Assembly (NCBI RefSeq): GCF_007830355.1 | Contig: NZ_VLKO01000001.1 | Span: forward strand, 124,001-188,000 | Length of the DNA stretch: 64,000 nucleotides | Source: Flavobacterium tiangeerense | Lineage (GTDB): Bacteria > Bacteroidota > Bacteroidia > Flavobacteriales > Flavobacteriaceae | Reading direction: 5' to 3' | Shown here: piece by piece, positions 51,703 through 61,109 of the stretch | Position numbering within the stretch: position 1 is the first letter of the stretch | Layout of the letters: each line of letters opens with the position of its first letter | The notes under the pieces: generated by a model | Database searches by the model: none | Told to the model about the DNA's origin: nothing | The model's input: only the letters and a program-made list of their open reading frames with translations | Program-made: the position numbers and the translations under genes

Positions 51703-53043
51703 TTAATGAATATTGTATTCGTCTAATTTTCTATAAAGTGTGGCAATACCAATTTCTAGTAACCGCGCCGTTTCGGCTTTGTTGCCCTTTGTATAATTCA
51801 AAACTTTTTGAATGTGTAATCTTTCGACGCTTCCTATAGAAAAAGCGGAGACTATCTTGTTGTCTTTGGCAGTTTGATGTTGTATTTCGTAAGGCAGCAA
51901 ATCTTGAGTTAAAATCTCGTTAGTAACCAAAATAACAGAACGCTCAATCACGTTTTTAAGTTCCCTTACATTTCCTGGCCAGTGGTACGTCTCAAGTTTA
52001 TTAAGAAAATCGGCGTCAATTTGAACTGTTTTTTTATTGGTTTTAGCCGAGAATTGAATTGCAAAACTTTGGGCTAATGGAGCTATATCCTTTAATCTTT
52101 CGCGTAAAGGTGGAATTTTAATCTCGAAAATATTTAGCCTAAAATAAAGATCAGAACGAAAACGATGTGCTTCACTTTCTGCCTTCAAATCCCGATTTGT
52201 AGCTGCAATCAAACGAAAGTTAGATTTTTTTACAGTAGTTCCTCCAACCGGAATGTATTCATTTGTTTCTAAAACCCGAAGCAATTTAGCTTGCAAATCA
52301 ATAGGCATTTCTCCTATTTCATCTAGGAACAAAGTCCCGCCATGCGCTTCTTCAATAAACCCTTTTTTATCTTTTAGTGCTCCCGTAAAAGCACCTTGCT
52401 TGTGTCCAAACAATTCACTTTCGAGAATTTCCTTACTGAAAGTACTGCAGTTCAAAGCCACAAAGGACTTCACTACTCTATTGCTATTTTCATGAATGGC
52501 TTGAGCAAAAACTTCTTTTCCGGTTCCTGTTTCTCCTGTTAATAAGACTGTTGAATCTGTAACGGCTACTTTTTTAGCAAGTTCTATTACTTGCTGCAAA
52601 GCTTTTGATTTTCCAACTATAGTTTGGAATGAAAATTTATCTGAAATTCGTTTTTCGAGTATCACAACTTTGCGTTGTAATTCTGATTTTTCAAGAGCTT
52701 TATATAGCAGAGGCAGTATTCTGTCATTATCATCACCTTTAACAATATAATCAAAAGCGCCATTTTTCATGGCCTGAACACCATCGGAAATATTTCCAAA
52801 AGCTGTCAATAAAATAACCTCAACAACGGGAAAGGATTCTTTAATCTTGCTTACAAAATCTACACCATTTCCATCTGGAAGTTTAACATCACACAGTACC
52901 ACATCAATATCGTTGTGTTCTAATTTCTTGAAACCTGATTTTAAATCGGAAGCTTCAAGAACTTCAAAACCTTCTGATTTTATTATTCTGGCGAGAAGTC
53001 CGCGAAGTTTTTCTTCGTCGTCAATTATGAGTATGTTTTTCAA
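51703..53043 (-). CDS. NtrC-family sigma-54-dependent response regulator
   Basis: 446 residues. The receiver has IIDDEEKL, phospho-Asp in VVLCDVKLPDGNG, LLTAFGN and VKGDDND. The AAA+ domain has Walker A GETGTGKEVFAQAI, the sigma-54 contact loop GAFTGA in ELFGHKQGAFTGAL, Walker B LFLDEIGEMP and arginine-finger region FRSDLYFRLN. The C-terminal Fis-type HTH ends KAETARLLEIGIATLYRKLD. Its position directly before the kdp operon, with no KdpE in sight, makes it the likely response regulator of the split KdpD system. Confidence 0.93.
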   Translation of the reverse strand: MKNILIIDDEEKLRGLLARIIKSEGFEVLEASDLKSGFKKLEHNDIDVVLCDVKLPDGNGVDFVSKIKESFPVVEVILLTAFGNISDGVQAMKNGAFDYIVKGDDNDRILPLLYKALEKSELQRKVVILEKRISDKFSFQTIVGKSKALQQVIELAKKVAVTDSTVLLTGETGTGKEVFAQAIHENSNRVVKSFVALNCSTFSKEILESELFGHKQGAFTGALKDKKGFIEEAHGGTLFLDEIGEMPIDLQAKLLRVLETNEYIPVGGTTVKKSNFRLIAATNRDLKAESEAHRFRSDLYFRLNIFEIKIPPLRERLKDIAPLAQSFAIQFSAKTNKKTVQIDADFLNKLETYHWPGNVRELKNVIERSVILVTNEILTQDLLPYEIQHQTAKDNKIVSAFSIGSVERLHIQKVLNYTKGNKAETARLLEIGIATLYRKLDEYNIH

Positions 53044-53145
53044 AATAAGCTATCAATTAGACCACAAAAATACATTTTTTTGTAGGGGATTCATGAAAAT
53101 ATTGTTTGCTATTGTTTTTTTAAGATCAATGATAACTTTATAGAA

Positions 53146-54432
53146 CTACTGCTCTTGACTTTTAAAAATTGTACGAAAGTAAAAAAGTAAAATAAAAAAA
53201 TAGATTACATTATCAATTGCTTGCGCTAATACAATACCTTCAATGCCATATTTTTTTAATAGCAAAGTACTTAAAAATAGCATTAAAAATAAGGATAACA
53301 ACTCTGTCAATAAGAATGCTACAGTAAGTTTTTTGGCAAAAAATTGACACCCCAAAATTAAAGCAGCAACCTTGAAAATATCTCCAAATAATTGCCAAAA
53401 AAACAGGGCCGCAACAGGACGGAAAGCGGGAGTAAAAAGAAGATCAATGATGTAAAATCGTAGGCAATATAATACCACCATGACAACTATAAAAAGTGGT
53501 AAAACCAATTTATAAAATTCCAAAAACATTTTTTTTGTTGCCAAATTGTTTTTGGCTGTAGCCAATTGCGGTAAAAAATATACACTTATAATAGTGGTCA
53601 CAAACATCATATAATATAAAGAAATACGCGTCATAGTCTCCCAGTATCCAGCTTGTTCAAGTCCTAAATTTACGATGATATTTTTTCGAATGGCGAGATA
53701 AATCAATGGACCCACAACAGCTGTGGCCAAAGTCATTACTGTATAAGATCCTAATTTTTTTAGAATTGCAAAATCAAATTCTTTCCAAGAAAATAAGGAT
53801 ATAAATGCAATTTCTTTATTGGCAAAAAAAACGGCTGCAAAAAATAGTGTTGCTGGCATCAAGACGAGCGCAAGTAACGCACCCGTTGTTTTGTAATTAA
53901 TAATCAATACTATAGACAATAAAAAACCCAATACATTCCCTATTGTATTGATCCAAATAACTTTTTTGTATTTACCAAATCCATTGATAACAGCGGTAAA
54001 AAATACAGAAATGGTATACCATGGTAAAGAAAATGCCAAGACTTTTATGATAAAAACAAAGTCGAAATTTTCTCCAAATAGCAAAAAATTCCAATAGGAT
54101 GCCAAAAAAAACAAGGAAGAACTCAAAACCACTGCAACTGCAAGCAAACTCATCGTTACTGTTGCTAAAACTTTCTTGAGTTCCAAATCGCTATTTTCGG
54201 CTTCAGCAACATATTTTACGATGCCATTTTGAAAACCTAAAGTAGAAATATTCTCCAGTGAAGTAAAAAAAACACGCAAATTTCCCACCAATGCCATTCC
54301 GCTAGGTCCTACAAAAACAGCTAAAATTTTTGAAGTGATTAATCCTGAGACTATTTTTATGGCAACACTCAAGCTATTCCAAGTAGCAATTTTAAATAAC
54401 TTATTTTGAATAATTTTACTTAATATGTTCAA
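53146..54432 (-). CDS. Polysaccharide flippase (Wzx/MATE-like)
   Basis: 428 residues with about twelve membrane helices across the full length, and a start like O-antigen translocases (LFKIATWNSLSVAIKIVSGL, then ILAVFVGPSGMALVGNLRVF). It moves lipid-linked sugar units across the inner membrane. It starts 1 bp after the aminotransferase gene, forming an operon with the sugar-modifying genes at 54434 and 55572. Confidence 0.85.
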   Translation of the reverse strand: MNILSKIIQNKLFKIATWNSLSVAIKIVSGLITSKILAVFVGPSGMALVGNLRVFFTSLENISTLGFQNGIVKYVAEAENSDLELKKVLATVTMSLLAVAVVLSSSLFFLASYWNFLLFGENFDFVFIIKVLAFSLPWYTISVFFTAVINGFGKYKKVIWINTIGNVLGFLLSIVLIINYKTTGALLALVLMPATLFFAAVFFANKEIAFISLFSWKEFDFAILKKLGSYTVMTLATAVVGPLIYLAIRKNIIVNLGLEQAGYWETMTRISLYYMMFVTTIISVYFLPQLATAKNNLATKKMFLEFYKLVLPLFIVVMVVLYCLRFYIIDLLFTPAFRPVAALFFWQLFGDIFKVAALILGCQFFAKKLTVAFLLTELLSLFLMLFLSTLLLKKYGIEGIVLAQAIDNVIYFFILLFYFRTIFKSQEQ

Positions 54433-54433
54433 A

Positions 54434-55561
54434 CTAATATTGATTTAAAATCGTTATCACATAACTAACTTCGTCCTCAGTCATGACAGGGCTCATGGGT
54501 AAACTCAAAACCTCGTTATGTATTTTCTCGGTTATGGGAAATGAATGTTGGTTTAAAAATTCAAAAGCTTTTTGCTTGTGTGGCGGTATAGGATAATGCA
54601 CTACCGTTTCAATATCATTTTCGCTTAAATATCTTTGTAGATCATCTCGATCAAGTGTTCTAATCACAAACAAGTGAAATACATGACTTGTTTCATGATC
54701 AATGGAATTTGAAATGCTCGGTAATATTATCTTTTCATTTTTTATTTCATTTAAATATCGCTGTGCAACTGCTATTCGATGAGCATTTGCCGCGTCTAGA
54801 AGAGGTAATTTTACATTTAAAAATGCTGCTTGCATCTCATCTAATCTAGAGTTTACCCCTATAAAATCGTTTTTGTATTTAAGCTTAGAACCATAATTTC
54901 GTAAGTACCTTAAAACTTCAGCAAGAGCAGCATCATTGGTAGTAATAGCACCTCCATCTCCTACTGCTCCCAGATTTTTACTTGGATAAAAACTATAGGC
55001 TTGATTGCGGGATAATGGCTCCTCTTGTAATTCTAGAATGGCTTTACCACTCGTAATTTGAGCACCATGAGCTTGGGCTGCATCTTCCAGTACTATTAAA
55101 TTATGAGCATTTGCAAGGGCAAATATAGCATCCATATCTACCAATTGTCCGTATAAATGAACAACTAAAATAGCCTTGGTATTTGAAGTAATATGTTTTA
55201 GAATAGCATTGGTATCAATATTGAACGTACTAAGCTTTGGCTCTACTAATACAGGAACAAGATCAGCTTGTAAAATAGCTAGTATACTGGCAATATACGT
55301 ATTAGCAGGAACAATGACAGCATCTCCTTTTTTTAATTTACCTAATTGTATGTACCCTTTAAAAAGCAATAAAAGTGCATCAAAACCATTGCCTACACCT
55401 ATACAATACTTGGTACCGCAGTACTTAGCAAAATTCCGTTCAAAATCCTGCATCTCACTCCCTAGTATATACCAACCATTATCCAGTACTTGTTTCAACT
55501 TATCTTGAAAAGCACTTTCATAAGGTGCATTTATTTTCTTTAAATCTAGGAATTTAATCAT
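54434..55561 (-). CDS. DegT/DnrJ/EryC1-type sugar aminotransferase (FdtB-like)
   Basis: 375 residues, the normal length. The PLP site is Lys in SFYPSKNLGAVGDGGAI, with VLEDAAQAHGA and GNGFDALLLLFKGY typical of nucleotide-sugar transaminases. The opening MIKFLDLKKINAPYESAF resembles dTDP-3-amino-3,6-dideoxyhexose transaminases (FdtB). Exact sugar not determinable. It lies 10 bp after the FemAB-like gene. Confidence 0.88.
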   Translation of the reverse strand: MIKFLDLKKINAPYESAFQDKLKQVLDNGWYILGSEMQDFERNFAKYCGTKYCIGVGNGFDALLLLFKGYIQLGKLKKGDAVIVPANTYIASILAILQADLVPVLVEPKLSTFNIDTNAILKHITSNTKAILVVHLYGQLVDMDAIFALANAHNLIVLEDAAQAHGAQITSGKAILELQEEPLSRNQAYSFYPSKNLGAVGDGGAITTNDAALAEVLRYLRNYGSKLKYKNDFIGVNSRLDEMQAAFLNVKLPLLDAANAHRIAVAQRYLNEIKNEKIILPSISNSIDHETSHVFHLFVIRTLDRDDLQRYLSENDIETVVHYPIPPHKQKAFEFLNQHSFPITEKIHNEVLSLPMSPVMTEDEVSYVITILNQY

Positions 55562-55571
55562 CTATCAAGAC

Positions 55572-56558
55572 TTAATTTTTAATTACAAAAATAGCGGTTA
55601 ACTTTTCAAAATCAGCCGTTTGTACTTCATAAAAATCTTGAATTATTGTTCTAGCTCCAAAACTTTCTTTCCAGTATGACAAACCTTCGTTGAGCAACTT
55701 CCCATTTTGTTCATTTGAAATCCCAAAATCAAAATACCGCTTATGAGCAAAAACTTGATAAATTAAATGTTGGAATAAAATGTCAAGGCTTCCTAATTTT
55801 TTTCCATTTTCAAATTTAGATAGGTATTGACAATGGGTCACTGTATCGGTTTCAAATATGGTTGCACCTGCAACAATAACATCCTTGTTGTATACATTAA
55901 ACTGCCTAACGTTTTCAGGAAACTTTGTTTTTAAAAACTCAATTTCTTGAACCGTATGCACAGGCTCTATTTGATGTTGTGCTTTCAAGTTAGGAATTAA
56001 TACCTTGTCCCAAAACGAGTTAAAATTATTTTCCTCCTTAACAACCAAATTATTTTTAATCCCTCTTATAATTCCATTTTTTCTGGATCTATCAAATGTA
56101 ATATTTTGGGTCAAATCTATCACAGCCAATGAATCTCTTCGTACTAATTTGGCATCGGCCAAAAATAAGGCATATAGCAATTCATCGGATGGTTTGTTAC
56201 AATATATGGAGGGAATTGCTTTTAGATACAATTTTTGAACCGCATTATGATTTAGGAAATATAAAACCTTCTTAAAGGCCATGAGAATTGTTTTGAGCTT
56301 AGATTTATCAGTTGTAACCAGACCTCCGTAAGTAAGACCTTGGTGAGAAAAAACAGTATCCTCAACTCTGTTGGCTGGCAATACACCAATCAATTGTGAA
56401 TTGAAATAAATCAAAAGTGAAAAATCAACAAAACGATCTTTATGGTACTCCATAAAATCCCGATGATACAAAAAAGTAGCATTTTTGGCTTGACCAATAA
56501 AATCATTCCACAGTTTATAATCAGTAGGTTCGTATTTTTTTATGTAAAATTGCTTCAC
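55572..56558 (-). CDS. FemAB/GNAT-like acyltransferase
   Basis: 328 residues with the DUF/FemAB-type acyltransferase pattern: WNDFIGQAKNATFLYHRDFM, YHKDRFVDFSLLIYFNSQLI, YGGLVT, and C-terminal DILFQHLIYQVFAHKRYFDF with FGISNEQNGK. It probably transfers an acyl or aminoacyl group to a sugar, consistent with the neighbouring aminotransferase. First gene of the three-gene polysaccharide operon. Confidence 0.75.
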   Translation of the reverse strand: MKQFYIKKYEPTDYKLWNDFIGQAKNATFLYHRDFMEYHKDRFVDFSLLIYFNSQLIGVLPANRVEDTVFSHQGLTYGGLVTTDKSKLKTILMAFKKVLYFLNHNAVQKLYLKAIPSIYCNKPSDELLYALFLADAKLVRRDSLAVIDLTQNITFDRSRKNGIIRGIKNNLVVKEENNFNSFWDKVLIPNLKAQHQIEPVHTVQEIEFLKTKFPENVRQFNVYNKDVIVAGATIFETDTVTHCQYLSKFENGKKLGSLDILFQHLIYQVFAHKRYFDFGISNEQNGKLLNEGLSYWKESFGARTIIQDFYEVQTADFEKLTAIFVIKN

Positions 56559-56594
56559 TTTTAAATTTTAGACAGCATTAAAGTAATCATTTTT

Positions 56595-57197
56595 TTATTT
56601 TTTTTCTAAGGTAGGTAAATACCATTTAAACTTGACTGCCATCAATCTAAGCGAAATAATTATAGACGAAGTTGTTAAATACAGCACATCATTTTCTAGG
56701 TTTAAATCCCTAAGTATAAAAAATACGATTCCGCCCAAGATACAAAGGGTAGCGTAAATCTCCCGCCTAAAAATAACTGGAATTTCAGTACATAATATAT
56801 CCCGAATTACGCCTCCAAAACAAGCGGTCATAGTACCTAGCGCTACACATATTATAGGATGTAACCCAATGTGAATTCCTTTTTCAAGACCAATGAGTGT
56901 AAAAACACCCAATCCTATAGTATCAAACAAAAATAAGGAAGTCCTGAGTTTGTCAAATTTTTTTCTAAAAATAATAGCCAATACAAAACCCACGGCAATA
57001 ACATAAACATAATTCAAGTCTAGCATCCATCCTACAGGAGTACGTCCAATCAAGATGTCACGCAATGTTCCACCGCCCACAGCCGTTACAAATGCTATAA
57101 TAAAAACACCAAAAGGGTCCATTTTTTTACTCATAGCTGTTAATGCTCCCGAAAGTGCAAAAGCCATTGTACCAATAAGATCTAGAAAATGAAACAT
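56595..57197 (-). CDS. TRIC-type cation channel family membrane protein (YicG/UPF0126)
   Basis: 200 residues with seven helices in two repeats, each having the glycine-rich signature: TAVGGGTLRDILIGRTPVGW and TACFGGVIRDILCTEIPVIF. Prokaryotic TRIC homologues conduct monovalent cations. It lies 36 bp upstream of the FemAB-like gene on the same strand, and could be its first operon member. Confidence 0.9.
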   Translation of the reverse strand: MFHFLDLIGTMAFALSGALTAMSKKMDPFGVFIIAFVTAVGGGTLRDILIGRTPVGWMLDLNYVYVIAVGFVLAIIFRKKFDKLRTSLFLFDTIGLGVFTLIGLEKGIHIGLHPIICVALGTMTACFGGVIRDILCTEIPVIFRREIYATLCILGGIVFFILRDLNLENDVLYLTTSSIIISLRLMAVKFKWYLPTLEKK

Positions 57198-57303
57198 TTA
57201 AAACTAGTTTTTTGCCAAAAATAGATAAAATCTGCGTCAATTCACCTCTAGTATCCCTAAATTATAGTGCTCTTGCTTTGTATTAAATATTAAATAAAAG
57301 GGC

Positions 57304-57334
57304 TTTAAAACTGTCATTTCTCTATGTATCTTTG
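57304..57334 (+). promoter_or_regulatory. Promoter of the RNA methyltransferase gene
   Basis: TTTA (57304-57307), a 19-bp spacer, then TATCTTTG (57327-57334), a perfect TAnnTTTG -7 element. The start codon lies 27 bp downstream. Confidence 0.7.
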
Positions 57335-57361
57335 TAGCTACAAATCAAATAGATCAAAATC

Positions 57362-58147
57362 TTGAAACAAATTACTTCAGTTCAAAATCCATATATAAAA
57401 TCCTTAGTGCAACTACAGGAAAAGGCTAAAGCACGTAAACAATCTGGAACTTTTTTAATAGAAGGGAAAAGAGAAATTGAAATTGCAGTTAAAGGTGGAT
57501 ATGTTCTGGATCAAATTTTATTTCTTCCAGAGATTATTTCAGAAACCGAAGCATTGCAATTATCAGCAACTGCTGAGTTAATTTCTATAAATAAAGAAGT
57601 GTATCAAAAACTAGCTTATAGAGATACTACCGAAGGGGTTTTGGCTGTAGCCAAAACTAAATCCACGCAATTGAATGATCTCAAATTGTCGAAAAACCCT
57701 CTAATCCTTATTGCCGAAGCTCCAGAAAAACCGGGAAATATTGGGGCACTATTGCGCACTGCCGATGCCGCTAATCTAGACGCCGTAATCATAGCAAACC
57801 CAAAAAGCGACTTGTATAACCCTAATATAGTGCGTTCAAGTGTAGGATGTTTGTTTACCAACCAAATTGCAACTGGAACCACAGCAGAAATTATTGCTTT
57901 TTTAAAAGATAAAAAAATCAACTTTTACTGTGCCACCTTACAAAACTCAAACTCCTATCATTTAGAAGACTATACTACACCAACGGCACTAGTTGTAGGA
58001 ACAGAAGCAACAGGACTTACAGAGGATTGGCGAAATGCAGCAACACAAAACATAATTATCCCAATGCAAGGCGAAATTGATTCTATGAATGTCTCGGTAG
58101 CAGCTGCAATACTTATTTTTGAAGCCAAAAGACAAAGAGGTTTTTAA
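57362..58147 (+). CDS. TrmH/SpoU-family RNA 2'-O-methyltransferase
   Basis: 261 residues starting at a TTG; no in-frame ATG precedes the conserved opening KQITSVQNPYIKSLVQLQEK. An N-terminal substrate-binding domain (about 1-100) is followed by the SPOUT domain. The three motifs are EAPEKPGNIGALLRTADAAN, LVVGTEATGLTEDW and IPMQGEIDSMNVSVAAAILI. It methylates ribose in rRNA or tRNA using SAM; the exact site is unknown. Confidence 0.92.
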   Translation: MKQITSVQNPYIKSLVQLQEKAKARKQSGTFLIEGKREIEIAVKGGYVLDQILFLPEIISETEALQLSATAELISINKEVYQKLAYRDTTEGVLAVAKTKSTQLNDLKLSKNPLILIAEAPEKPGNIGALLRTADAANLDAVIIANPKSDLYNPNIVRSSVGCLFTNQIATGTTAEIIAFLKDKKINFYCATLQNSNSYHLEDYTTPTALVVGTEATGLTEDWRNAATQNIIIPMQGEIDSMNVSVAAAILIFEAKRQRGF

Positions 58148-58209
58148 AATTTAAAACTTACTTATGCCCTCTTTTTAAGTCCTAAGAAAATGATAAAACA
58201 CCTTTTTGA

Positions 58210-58241
58210 TTTGCAAATATTACAATAAATTGCTAAATTTA
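58210..58241 (+). promoter_or_regulatory. Promoter of relA/spoT
   Basis: TTTG (58210-58213), 20-bp spacer, TAAATTTA (58234-58241), seven of eight positions matching TAnnTTTG. The ATG is 19 bp downstream. Confidence 0.65.
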
Positions 58242-58260
58242 GTGATTATACAAAGCTGTT

Positions 58261-60483
58261 ATGATAGAAATTGATATCGAGAAAGAAAATAAAGCAATTG
58301 CACAAGAATACAAAGAGTTACTAAGAATAAGTTACCAAACCCTAACCGAAGAGGATAAAAAGCTCATTCGTAAAGCATTTGATGTATCTGTTGAAGCCCA
58401 TAAAGACCAAAGAAGAAAATCTGGTGAAGCCTATATTTTTCATCCGATAGCTGTGGCCAAAATTGTAGCGTCAGAGATTGGTCTTGGAGCAACCTCTATT
58501 GCTGCAGCCTTACTGCATGATGTTGTTGAGGATACGCCAACAACTGTCCAAGACATTGAACGCTTATTCAACCCCAAAGTAGCTCAAATTGTAGAGGGAT
58601 TGACTAAAATCTCATTGGTACAAAAAGACTTGAACGCCTCTTTACAAGCGGAAAATTTCCGTAAAATGATATTAACGCTCAATGATGATGTACGTGTAAT
58701 ATTGATAAAACTCGCCGATAGATTGCACAACATGCAAACAATGGATTCTATGCGAGAGGACAAACAAACCAAAATCGCATCAGAAACGCTTTATATTTAT
58801 GCTCCACTAGCGCACCGTCTAGGTTTGTATAATATTAAAACCAAACTTGAAGATTTAGGATTAAAATACACTGAACCATCAATTTACAACGAAATTGTAA
58901 GTAAAATAAAAGAAACTAAAGAAGAACAAGACGCCTATATTGCTGATATTTCAGATGTTATTAAAACATCATTAGATATTGAGAATGTAGAATATATAAT
59001 TAAGGGACGACCAAAATCAGTCTATTCCATTCGAAGAAAAATGAAAGCTCAAAATGTAAGTTTTGATGAAGTGTATGATAAATTTGCGTTGCGAATTGTA
59101 TACAAATCAAATCCTCATGAAGAAAAATTCATTGCTTGGAAAATATATTCTATTGTAACAGATCATTACAGACCTAGTCCCAGTCGTTTACGCGACTGGA
59201 TATCATCGCCTAAATCAACTGGTTATGAAGCTTTACACATCACTGTTATGGGTCCAAAAGGACGCTGGGTAGAAGTACAAGTACGTAGCGAACGCATGGA
59301 TGAAATTGCAGAAAAAGGATATGCTGCACACTACAAATACAAAAATGGAGCTACCGAAGAAAGTGGTCTGGATGTATGGCTAAACCTCTTGAAAGAAGCG
59401 CTAGAAAACTCTGAAACAAATGCGGTTGACTTTGTAGAGGATTTCAAAATGAATTTATATTCAAAAGAAATTTTTGTCTTTACGCCAAAAGGAGAAATAA
59501 AATCATTGCCAAAAGGTGCTACCTCACTAGACTTTGCATTTAGCATACACTCAGAAATTGGAATCAGAACTAGAGGAACGCGTGTAAATGGAAAATTAGT
59601 ACCACTAAACTTTGAATTAAAAAGTGGAGATCAAATAGAAGTAATCACATCACAACATCAAAAACCTTCTATCAACTGGCTGGATTATGTAACCACTTCA
59701 AGGGCAAAAACAAAAATTAAAAATGTTTTAAATGAGAATACTAAAAAAATTGGCGAAGAAGGAAAAGAACTTCTTACACGCAAATTAAAACATTTAAAAA
59801 TAACATTGAGTGAGCAAGTTATTAATGAGCTCGTTAATTTCTTTAAACTCAAAACAAGTCTTGATTTATTTTACAGAGTAGGAATAGGTGCTATAGAAAA
59901 TCAGCAACTCAAAGACTACGCTGCTCAAAAAAGCAATACGTTCATTAATTTTTTCAAGAATAAGATAAAACGTTCTCCTAGTCATACATCAGATGAGGAC
60001 ATTCACAAACCTATTATCAGTAGTAATTATGACATGCTTGTTTTTGGAAAAGAACATGACAAGCTGGATTATAAATTATCTCCTTGTTGCAATCCTATTC
60101 CTGGGGATGATGTTTTTGGGTTTGTAACTATAAATGAAGGAATAAAAGTTCACAAAAAAGATTGCCCAAATGCAATAGGGATGCAATCTAATTATGCATA
60201 CAGAATCATGTTCGCAAAATGGATTGACTCTTCTCAAGAAGAATTTAAAGCCATTATCAATATTACGGGAATGGATATACTAGGACTTGCAAATGAACTT
60301 ACAAAAGTAATTTCGAGCAATATGAATGTAAATATTCAAAGTATTTCACTGAGTACCGATGCAGGTATTTTTCACGGACAAGTAGCAGTTATTGTACAGA
60401 ACAATACTATTTTGAAAAAAATGATCAGCAACATCAAAAAAATAGATGGTATAGACAAAGTTACAAGAGAATACAAGACCTAA
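58261..60483 (+). CDS. Bifunctional (p)ppGpp synthetase/hydrolase (RelA/SpoT homologue)
   Basis: 740 residues with the full long-RSH order. The HD hydrolase has HPIAVAKIV, LLHDVVED and KLADRLHNMQT. The synthetase has KSTGYEALHITVMGP and EVQVRSERMDEIAEKGYAAH. A TGS domain (FVFTPKGEIKSLPKGATSLD), a zinc-finger/conserved-Cys region (LSPCCNPIPGDDVFGFV) and a C-terminal ACT domain follow. The intact HD motif supports hydrolysis as well as synthesis. It governs the stringent response. Confidence 0.96.
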   Translation: MIEIDIEKENKAIAQEYKELLRISYQTLTEEDKKLIRKAFDVSVEAHKDQRRKSGEAYIFHPIAVAKIVASEIGLGATSIAAALLHDVVEDTPTTVQDIERLFNPKVAQIVEGLTKISLVQKDLNASLQAENFRKMILTLNDDVRVILIKLADRLHNMQTMDSMREDKQTKIASETLYIYAPLAHRLGLYNIKTKLEDLGLKYTEPSIYNEIVSKIKETKEEQDAYIADISDVIKTSLDIENVEYIIKGRPKSVYSIRRKMKAQNVSFDEVYDKFALRIVYKSNPHEEKFIAWKIYSIVTDHYRPSPSRLRDWISSPKSTGYEALHITVMGPKGRWVEVQVRSERMDEIAEKGYAAHYKYKNGATEESGLDVWLNLLKEALENSETNAVDFVEDFKMNLYSKEIFVFTPKGEIKSLPKGATSLDFAFSIHSEIGIRTRGTRVNGKLVPLNFELKSGDQIEVITSQHQKPSINWLDYVTTSRAKTKIKNVLNENTKKIGEEGKELLTRKLKHLKITLSEQVINELVNFFKLKTSLDLFYRVGIGAIENQQLKDYAAQKSNTFINFFKNKIKRSPSHTSDEDIHKPIISSNYDMLVFGKEHDKLDYKLSPCCNPIPGDDVFGFVTINEGIKVHKKDCPNAIGMQSNYAYRIMFAKWIDSSQEEFKAIINITGMDILGLANELTKVISSNMNVNIQSISLSTDAGIFHGQVAVIVQNNTILKKMISNIKKIDGIDKVTREYKT

Positions 60484-60563
60484 TTATTTTACAAACTAAT
60501 TAGTAGCCAATACCTTCTTTTTATAAATCAAGTGCAATCTTGTATGGATTCAAAAAAGAAAAC

Positions 60564-60594
60564 TTTACATTTTAAACTAAAAAAATTATCTTTG
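60564..60594 (+). promoter_or_regulatory. Promoter of the Fur-family gene (almost no leader)
   Basis: TTTA (60564-60567), 19-bp spacer, TATCTTTG (60587-60594), the same arrangement as at 57304. The -7 box ends only 7 bp before the ATG at 60602, so the mRNA should start within a few bases of the start codon. Confidence 0.65.
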
Positions 60595-60601
60595 CCAGCA
60601 T

Positions 60602-61060
60602 ATGACACTTATTGCCACAGACAACTCAAAAAACCAAGAAATCGTACGAAATGTATTTACGATTTATCTTGAAAAAAAAGGGCATCGCAAAACACCAGAG
60701 CGATATGCTATCCTACAAGAAATTTATGATAGCGAAGAACATTTTGATGTAGAAAATTTATACATCAAAATGAAAAACAAAAACTACCGTGTGAGTAGGG
60801 CAACACTTTACAACACCATTGAGTTACTGCTAGATTGTGCTTTAGTTAGAAAGCATCAGTTTGGTCAAAATCAAGCGCACTATGAAAAATCGTATTTTGA
60901 CAAACAGCACGATCATATCATTATGACTGATACCGGAGAAGTAATAGAGTTTTGTGATCCAAGAATTCAAACCATCAAAAAAACAATTGAAGAGATTTTT
61001 GATATTGAAATCACCAATCACTCGCTTTACCTTTACGGCAATAAAAAACAAAAACAATAA
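60602..61060 (+). CDS. Fur-family transcriptional regulator
   Basis: 152 residues. The winged-helix part has [40 protein letters not shown] and [18 protein letters not shown]. The metal-binding dimerization part has [20 protein letters not shown]. The CxxC pairs of zinc-stabilised Fur proteins are absent. It could sense iron or peroxide. The ATG at 60602 is the only in-frame start before the conserved region. Confidence 0.9.
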   Translation: MTLIATDNSKNQEIVRNVFTIYLEKKGHRKTPERYAILQEIYDSEEHFDVENLYIKMKNKNYRVSRATLYNTIELLLDCALVRKHQFGQNQAHYEKSYFDKQHDHIIMTDTGEVIEFCDPRIQTIKKTIEEIFDIEITNHSLYLYGNKKQKQ

Positions 61061-61109
61061 GAGAACACTAGTTCTTAAAATATAAAATTAACTACAAATA
61101 ACACTTAGA

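Noticed and set aside
61066-61077. GAACACTAGTTC palindrome between fur and purA as a terminator
   Set aside because: The stem is very short and no T run follows.
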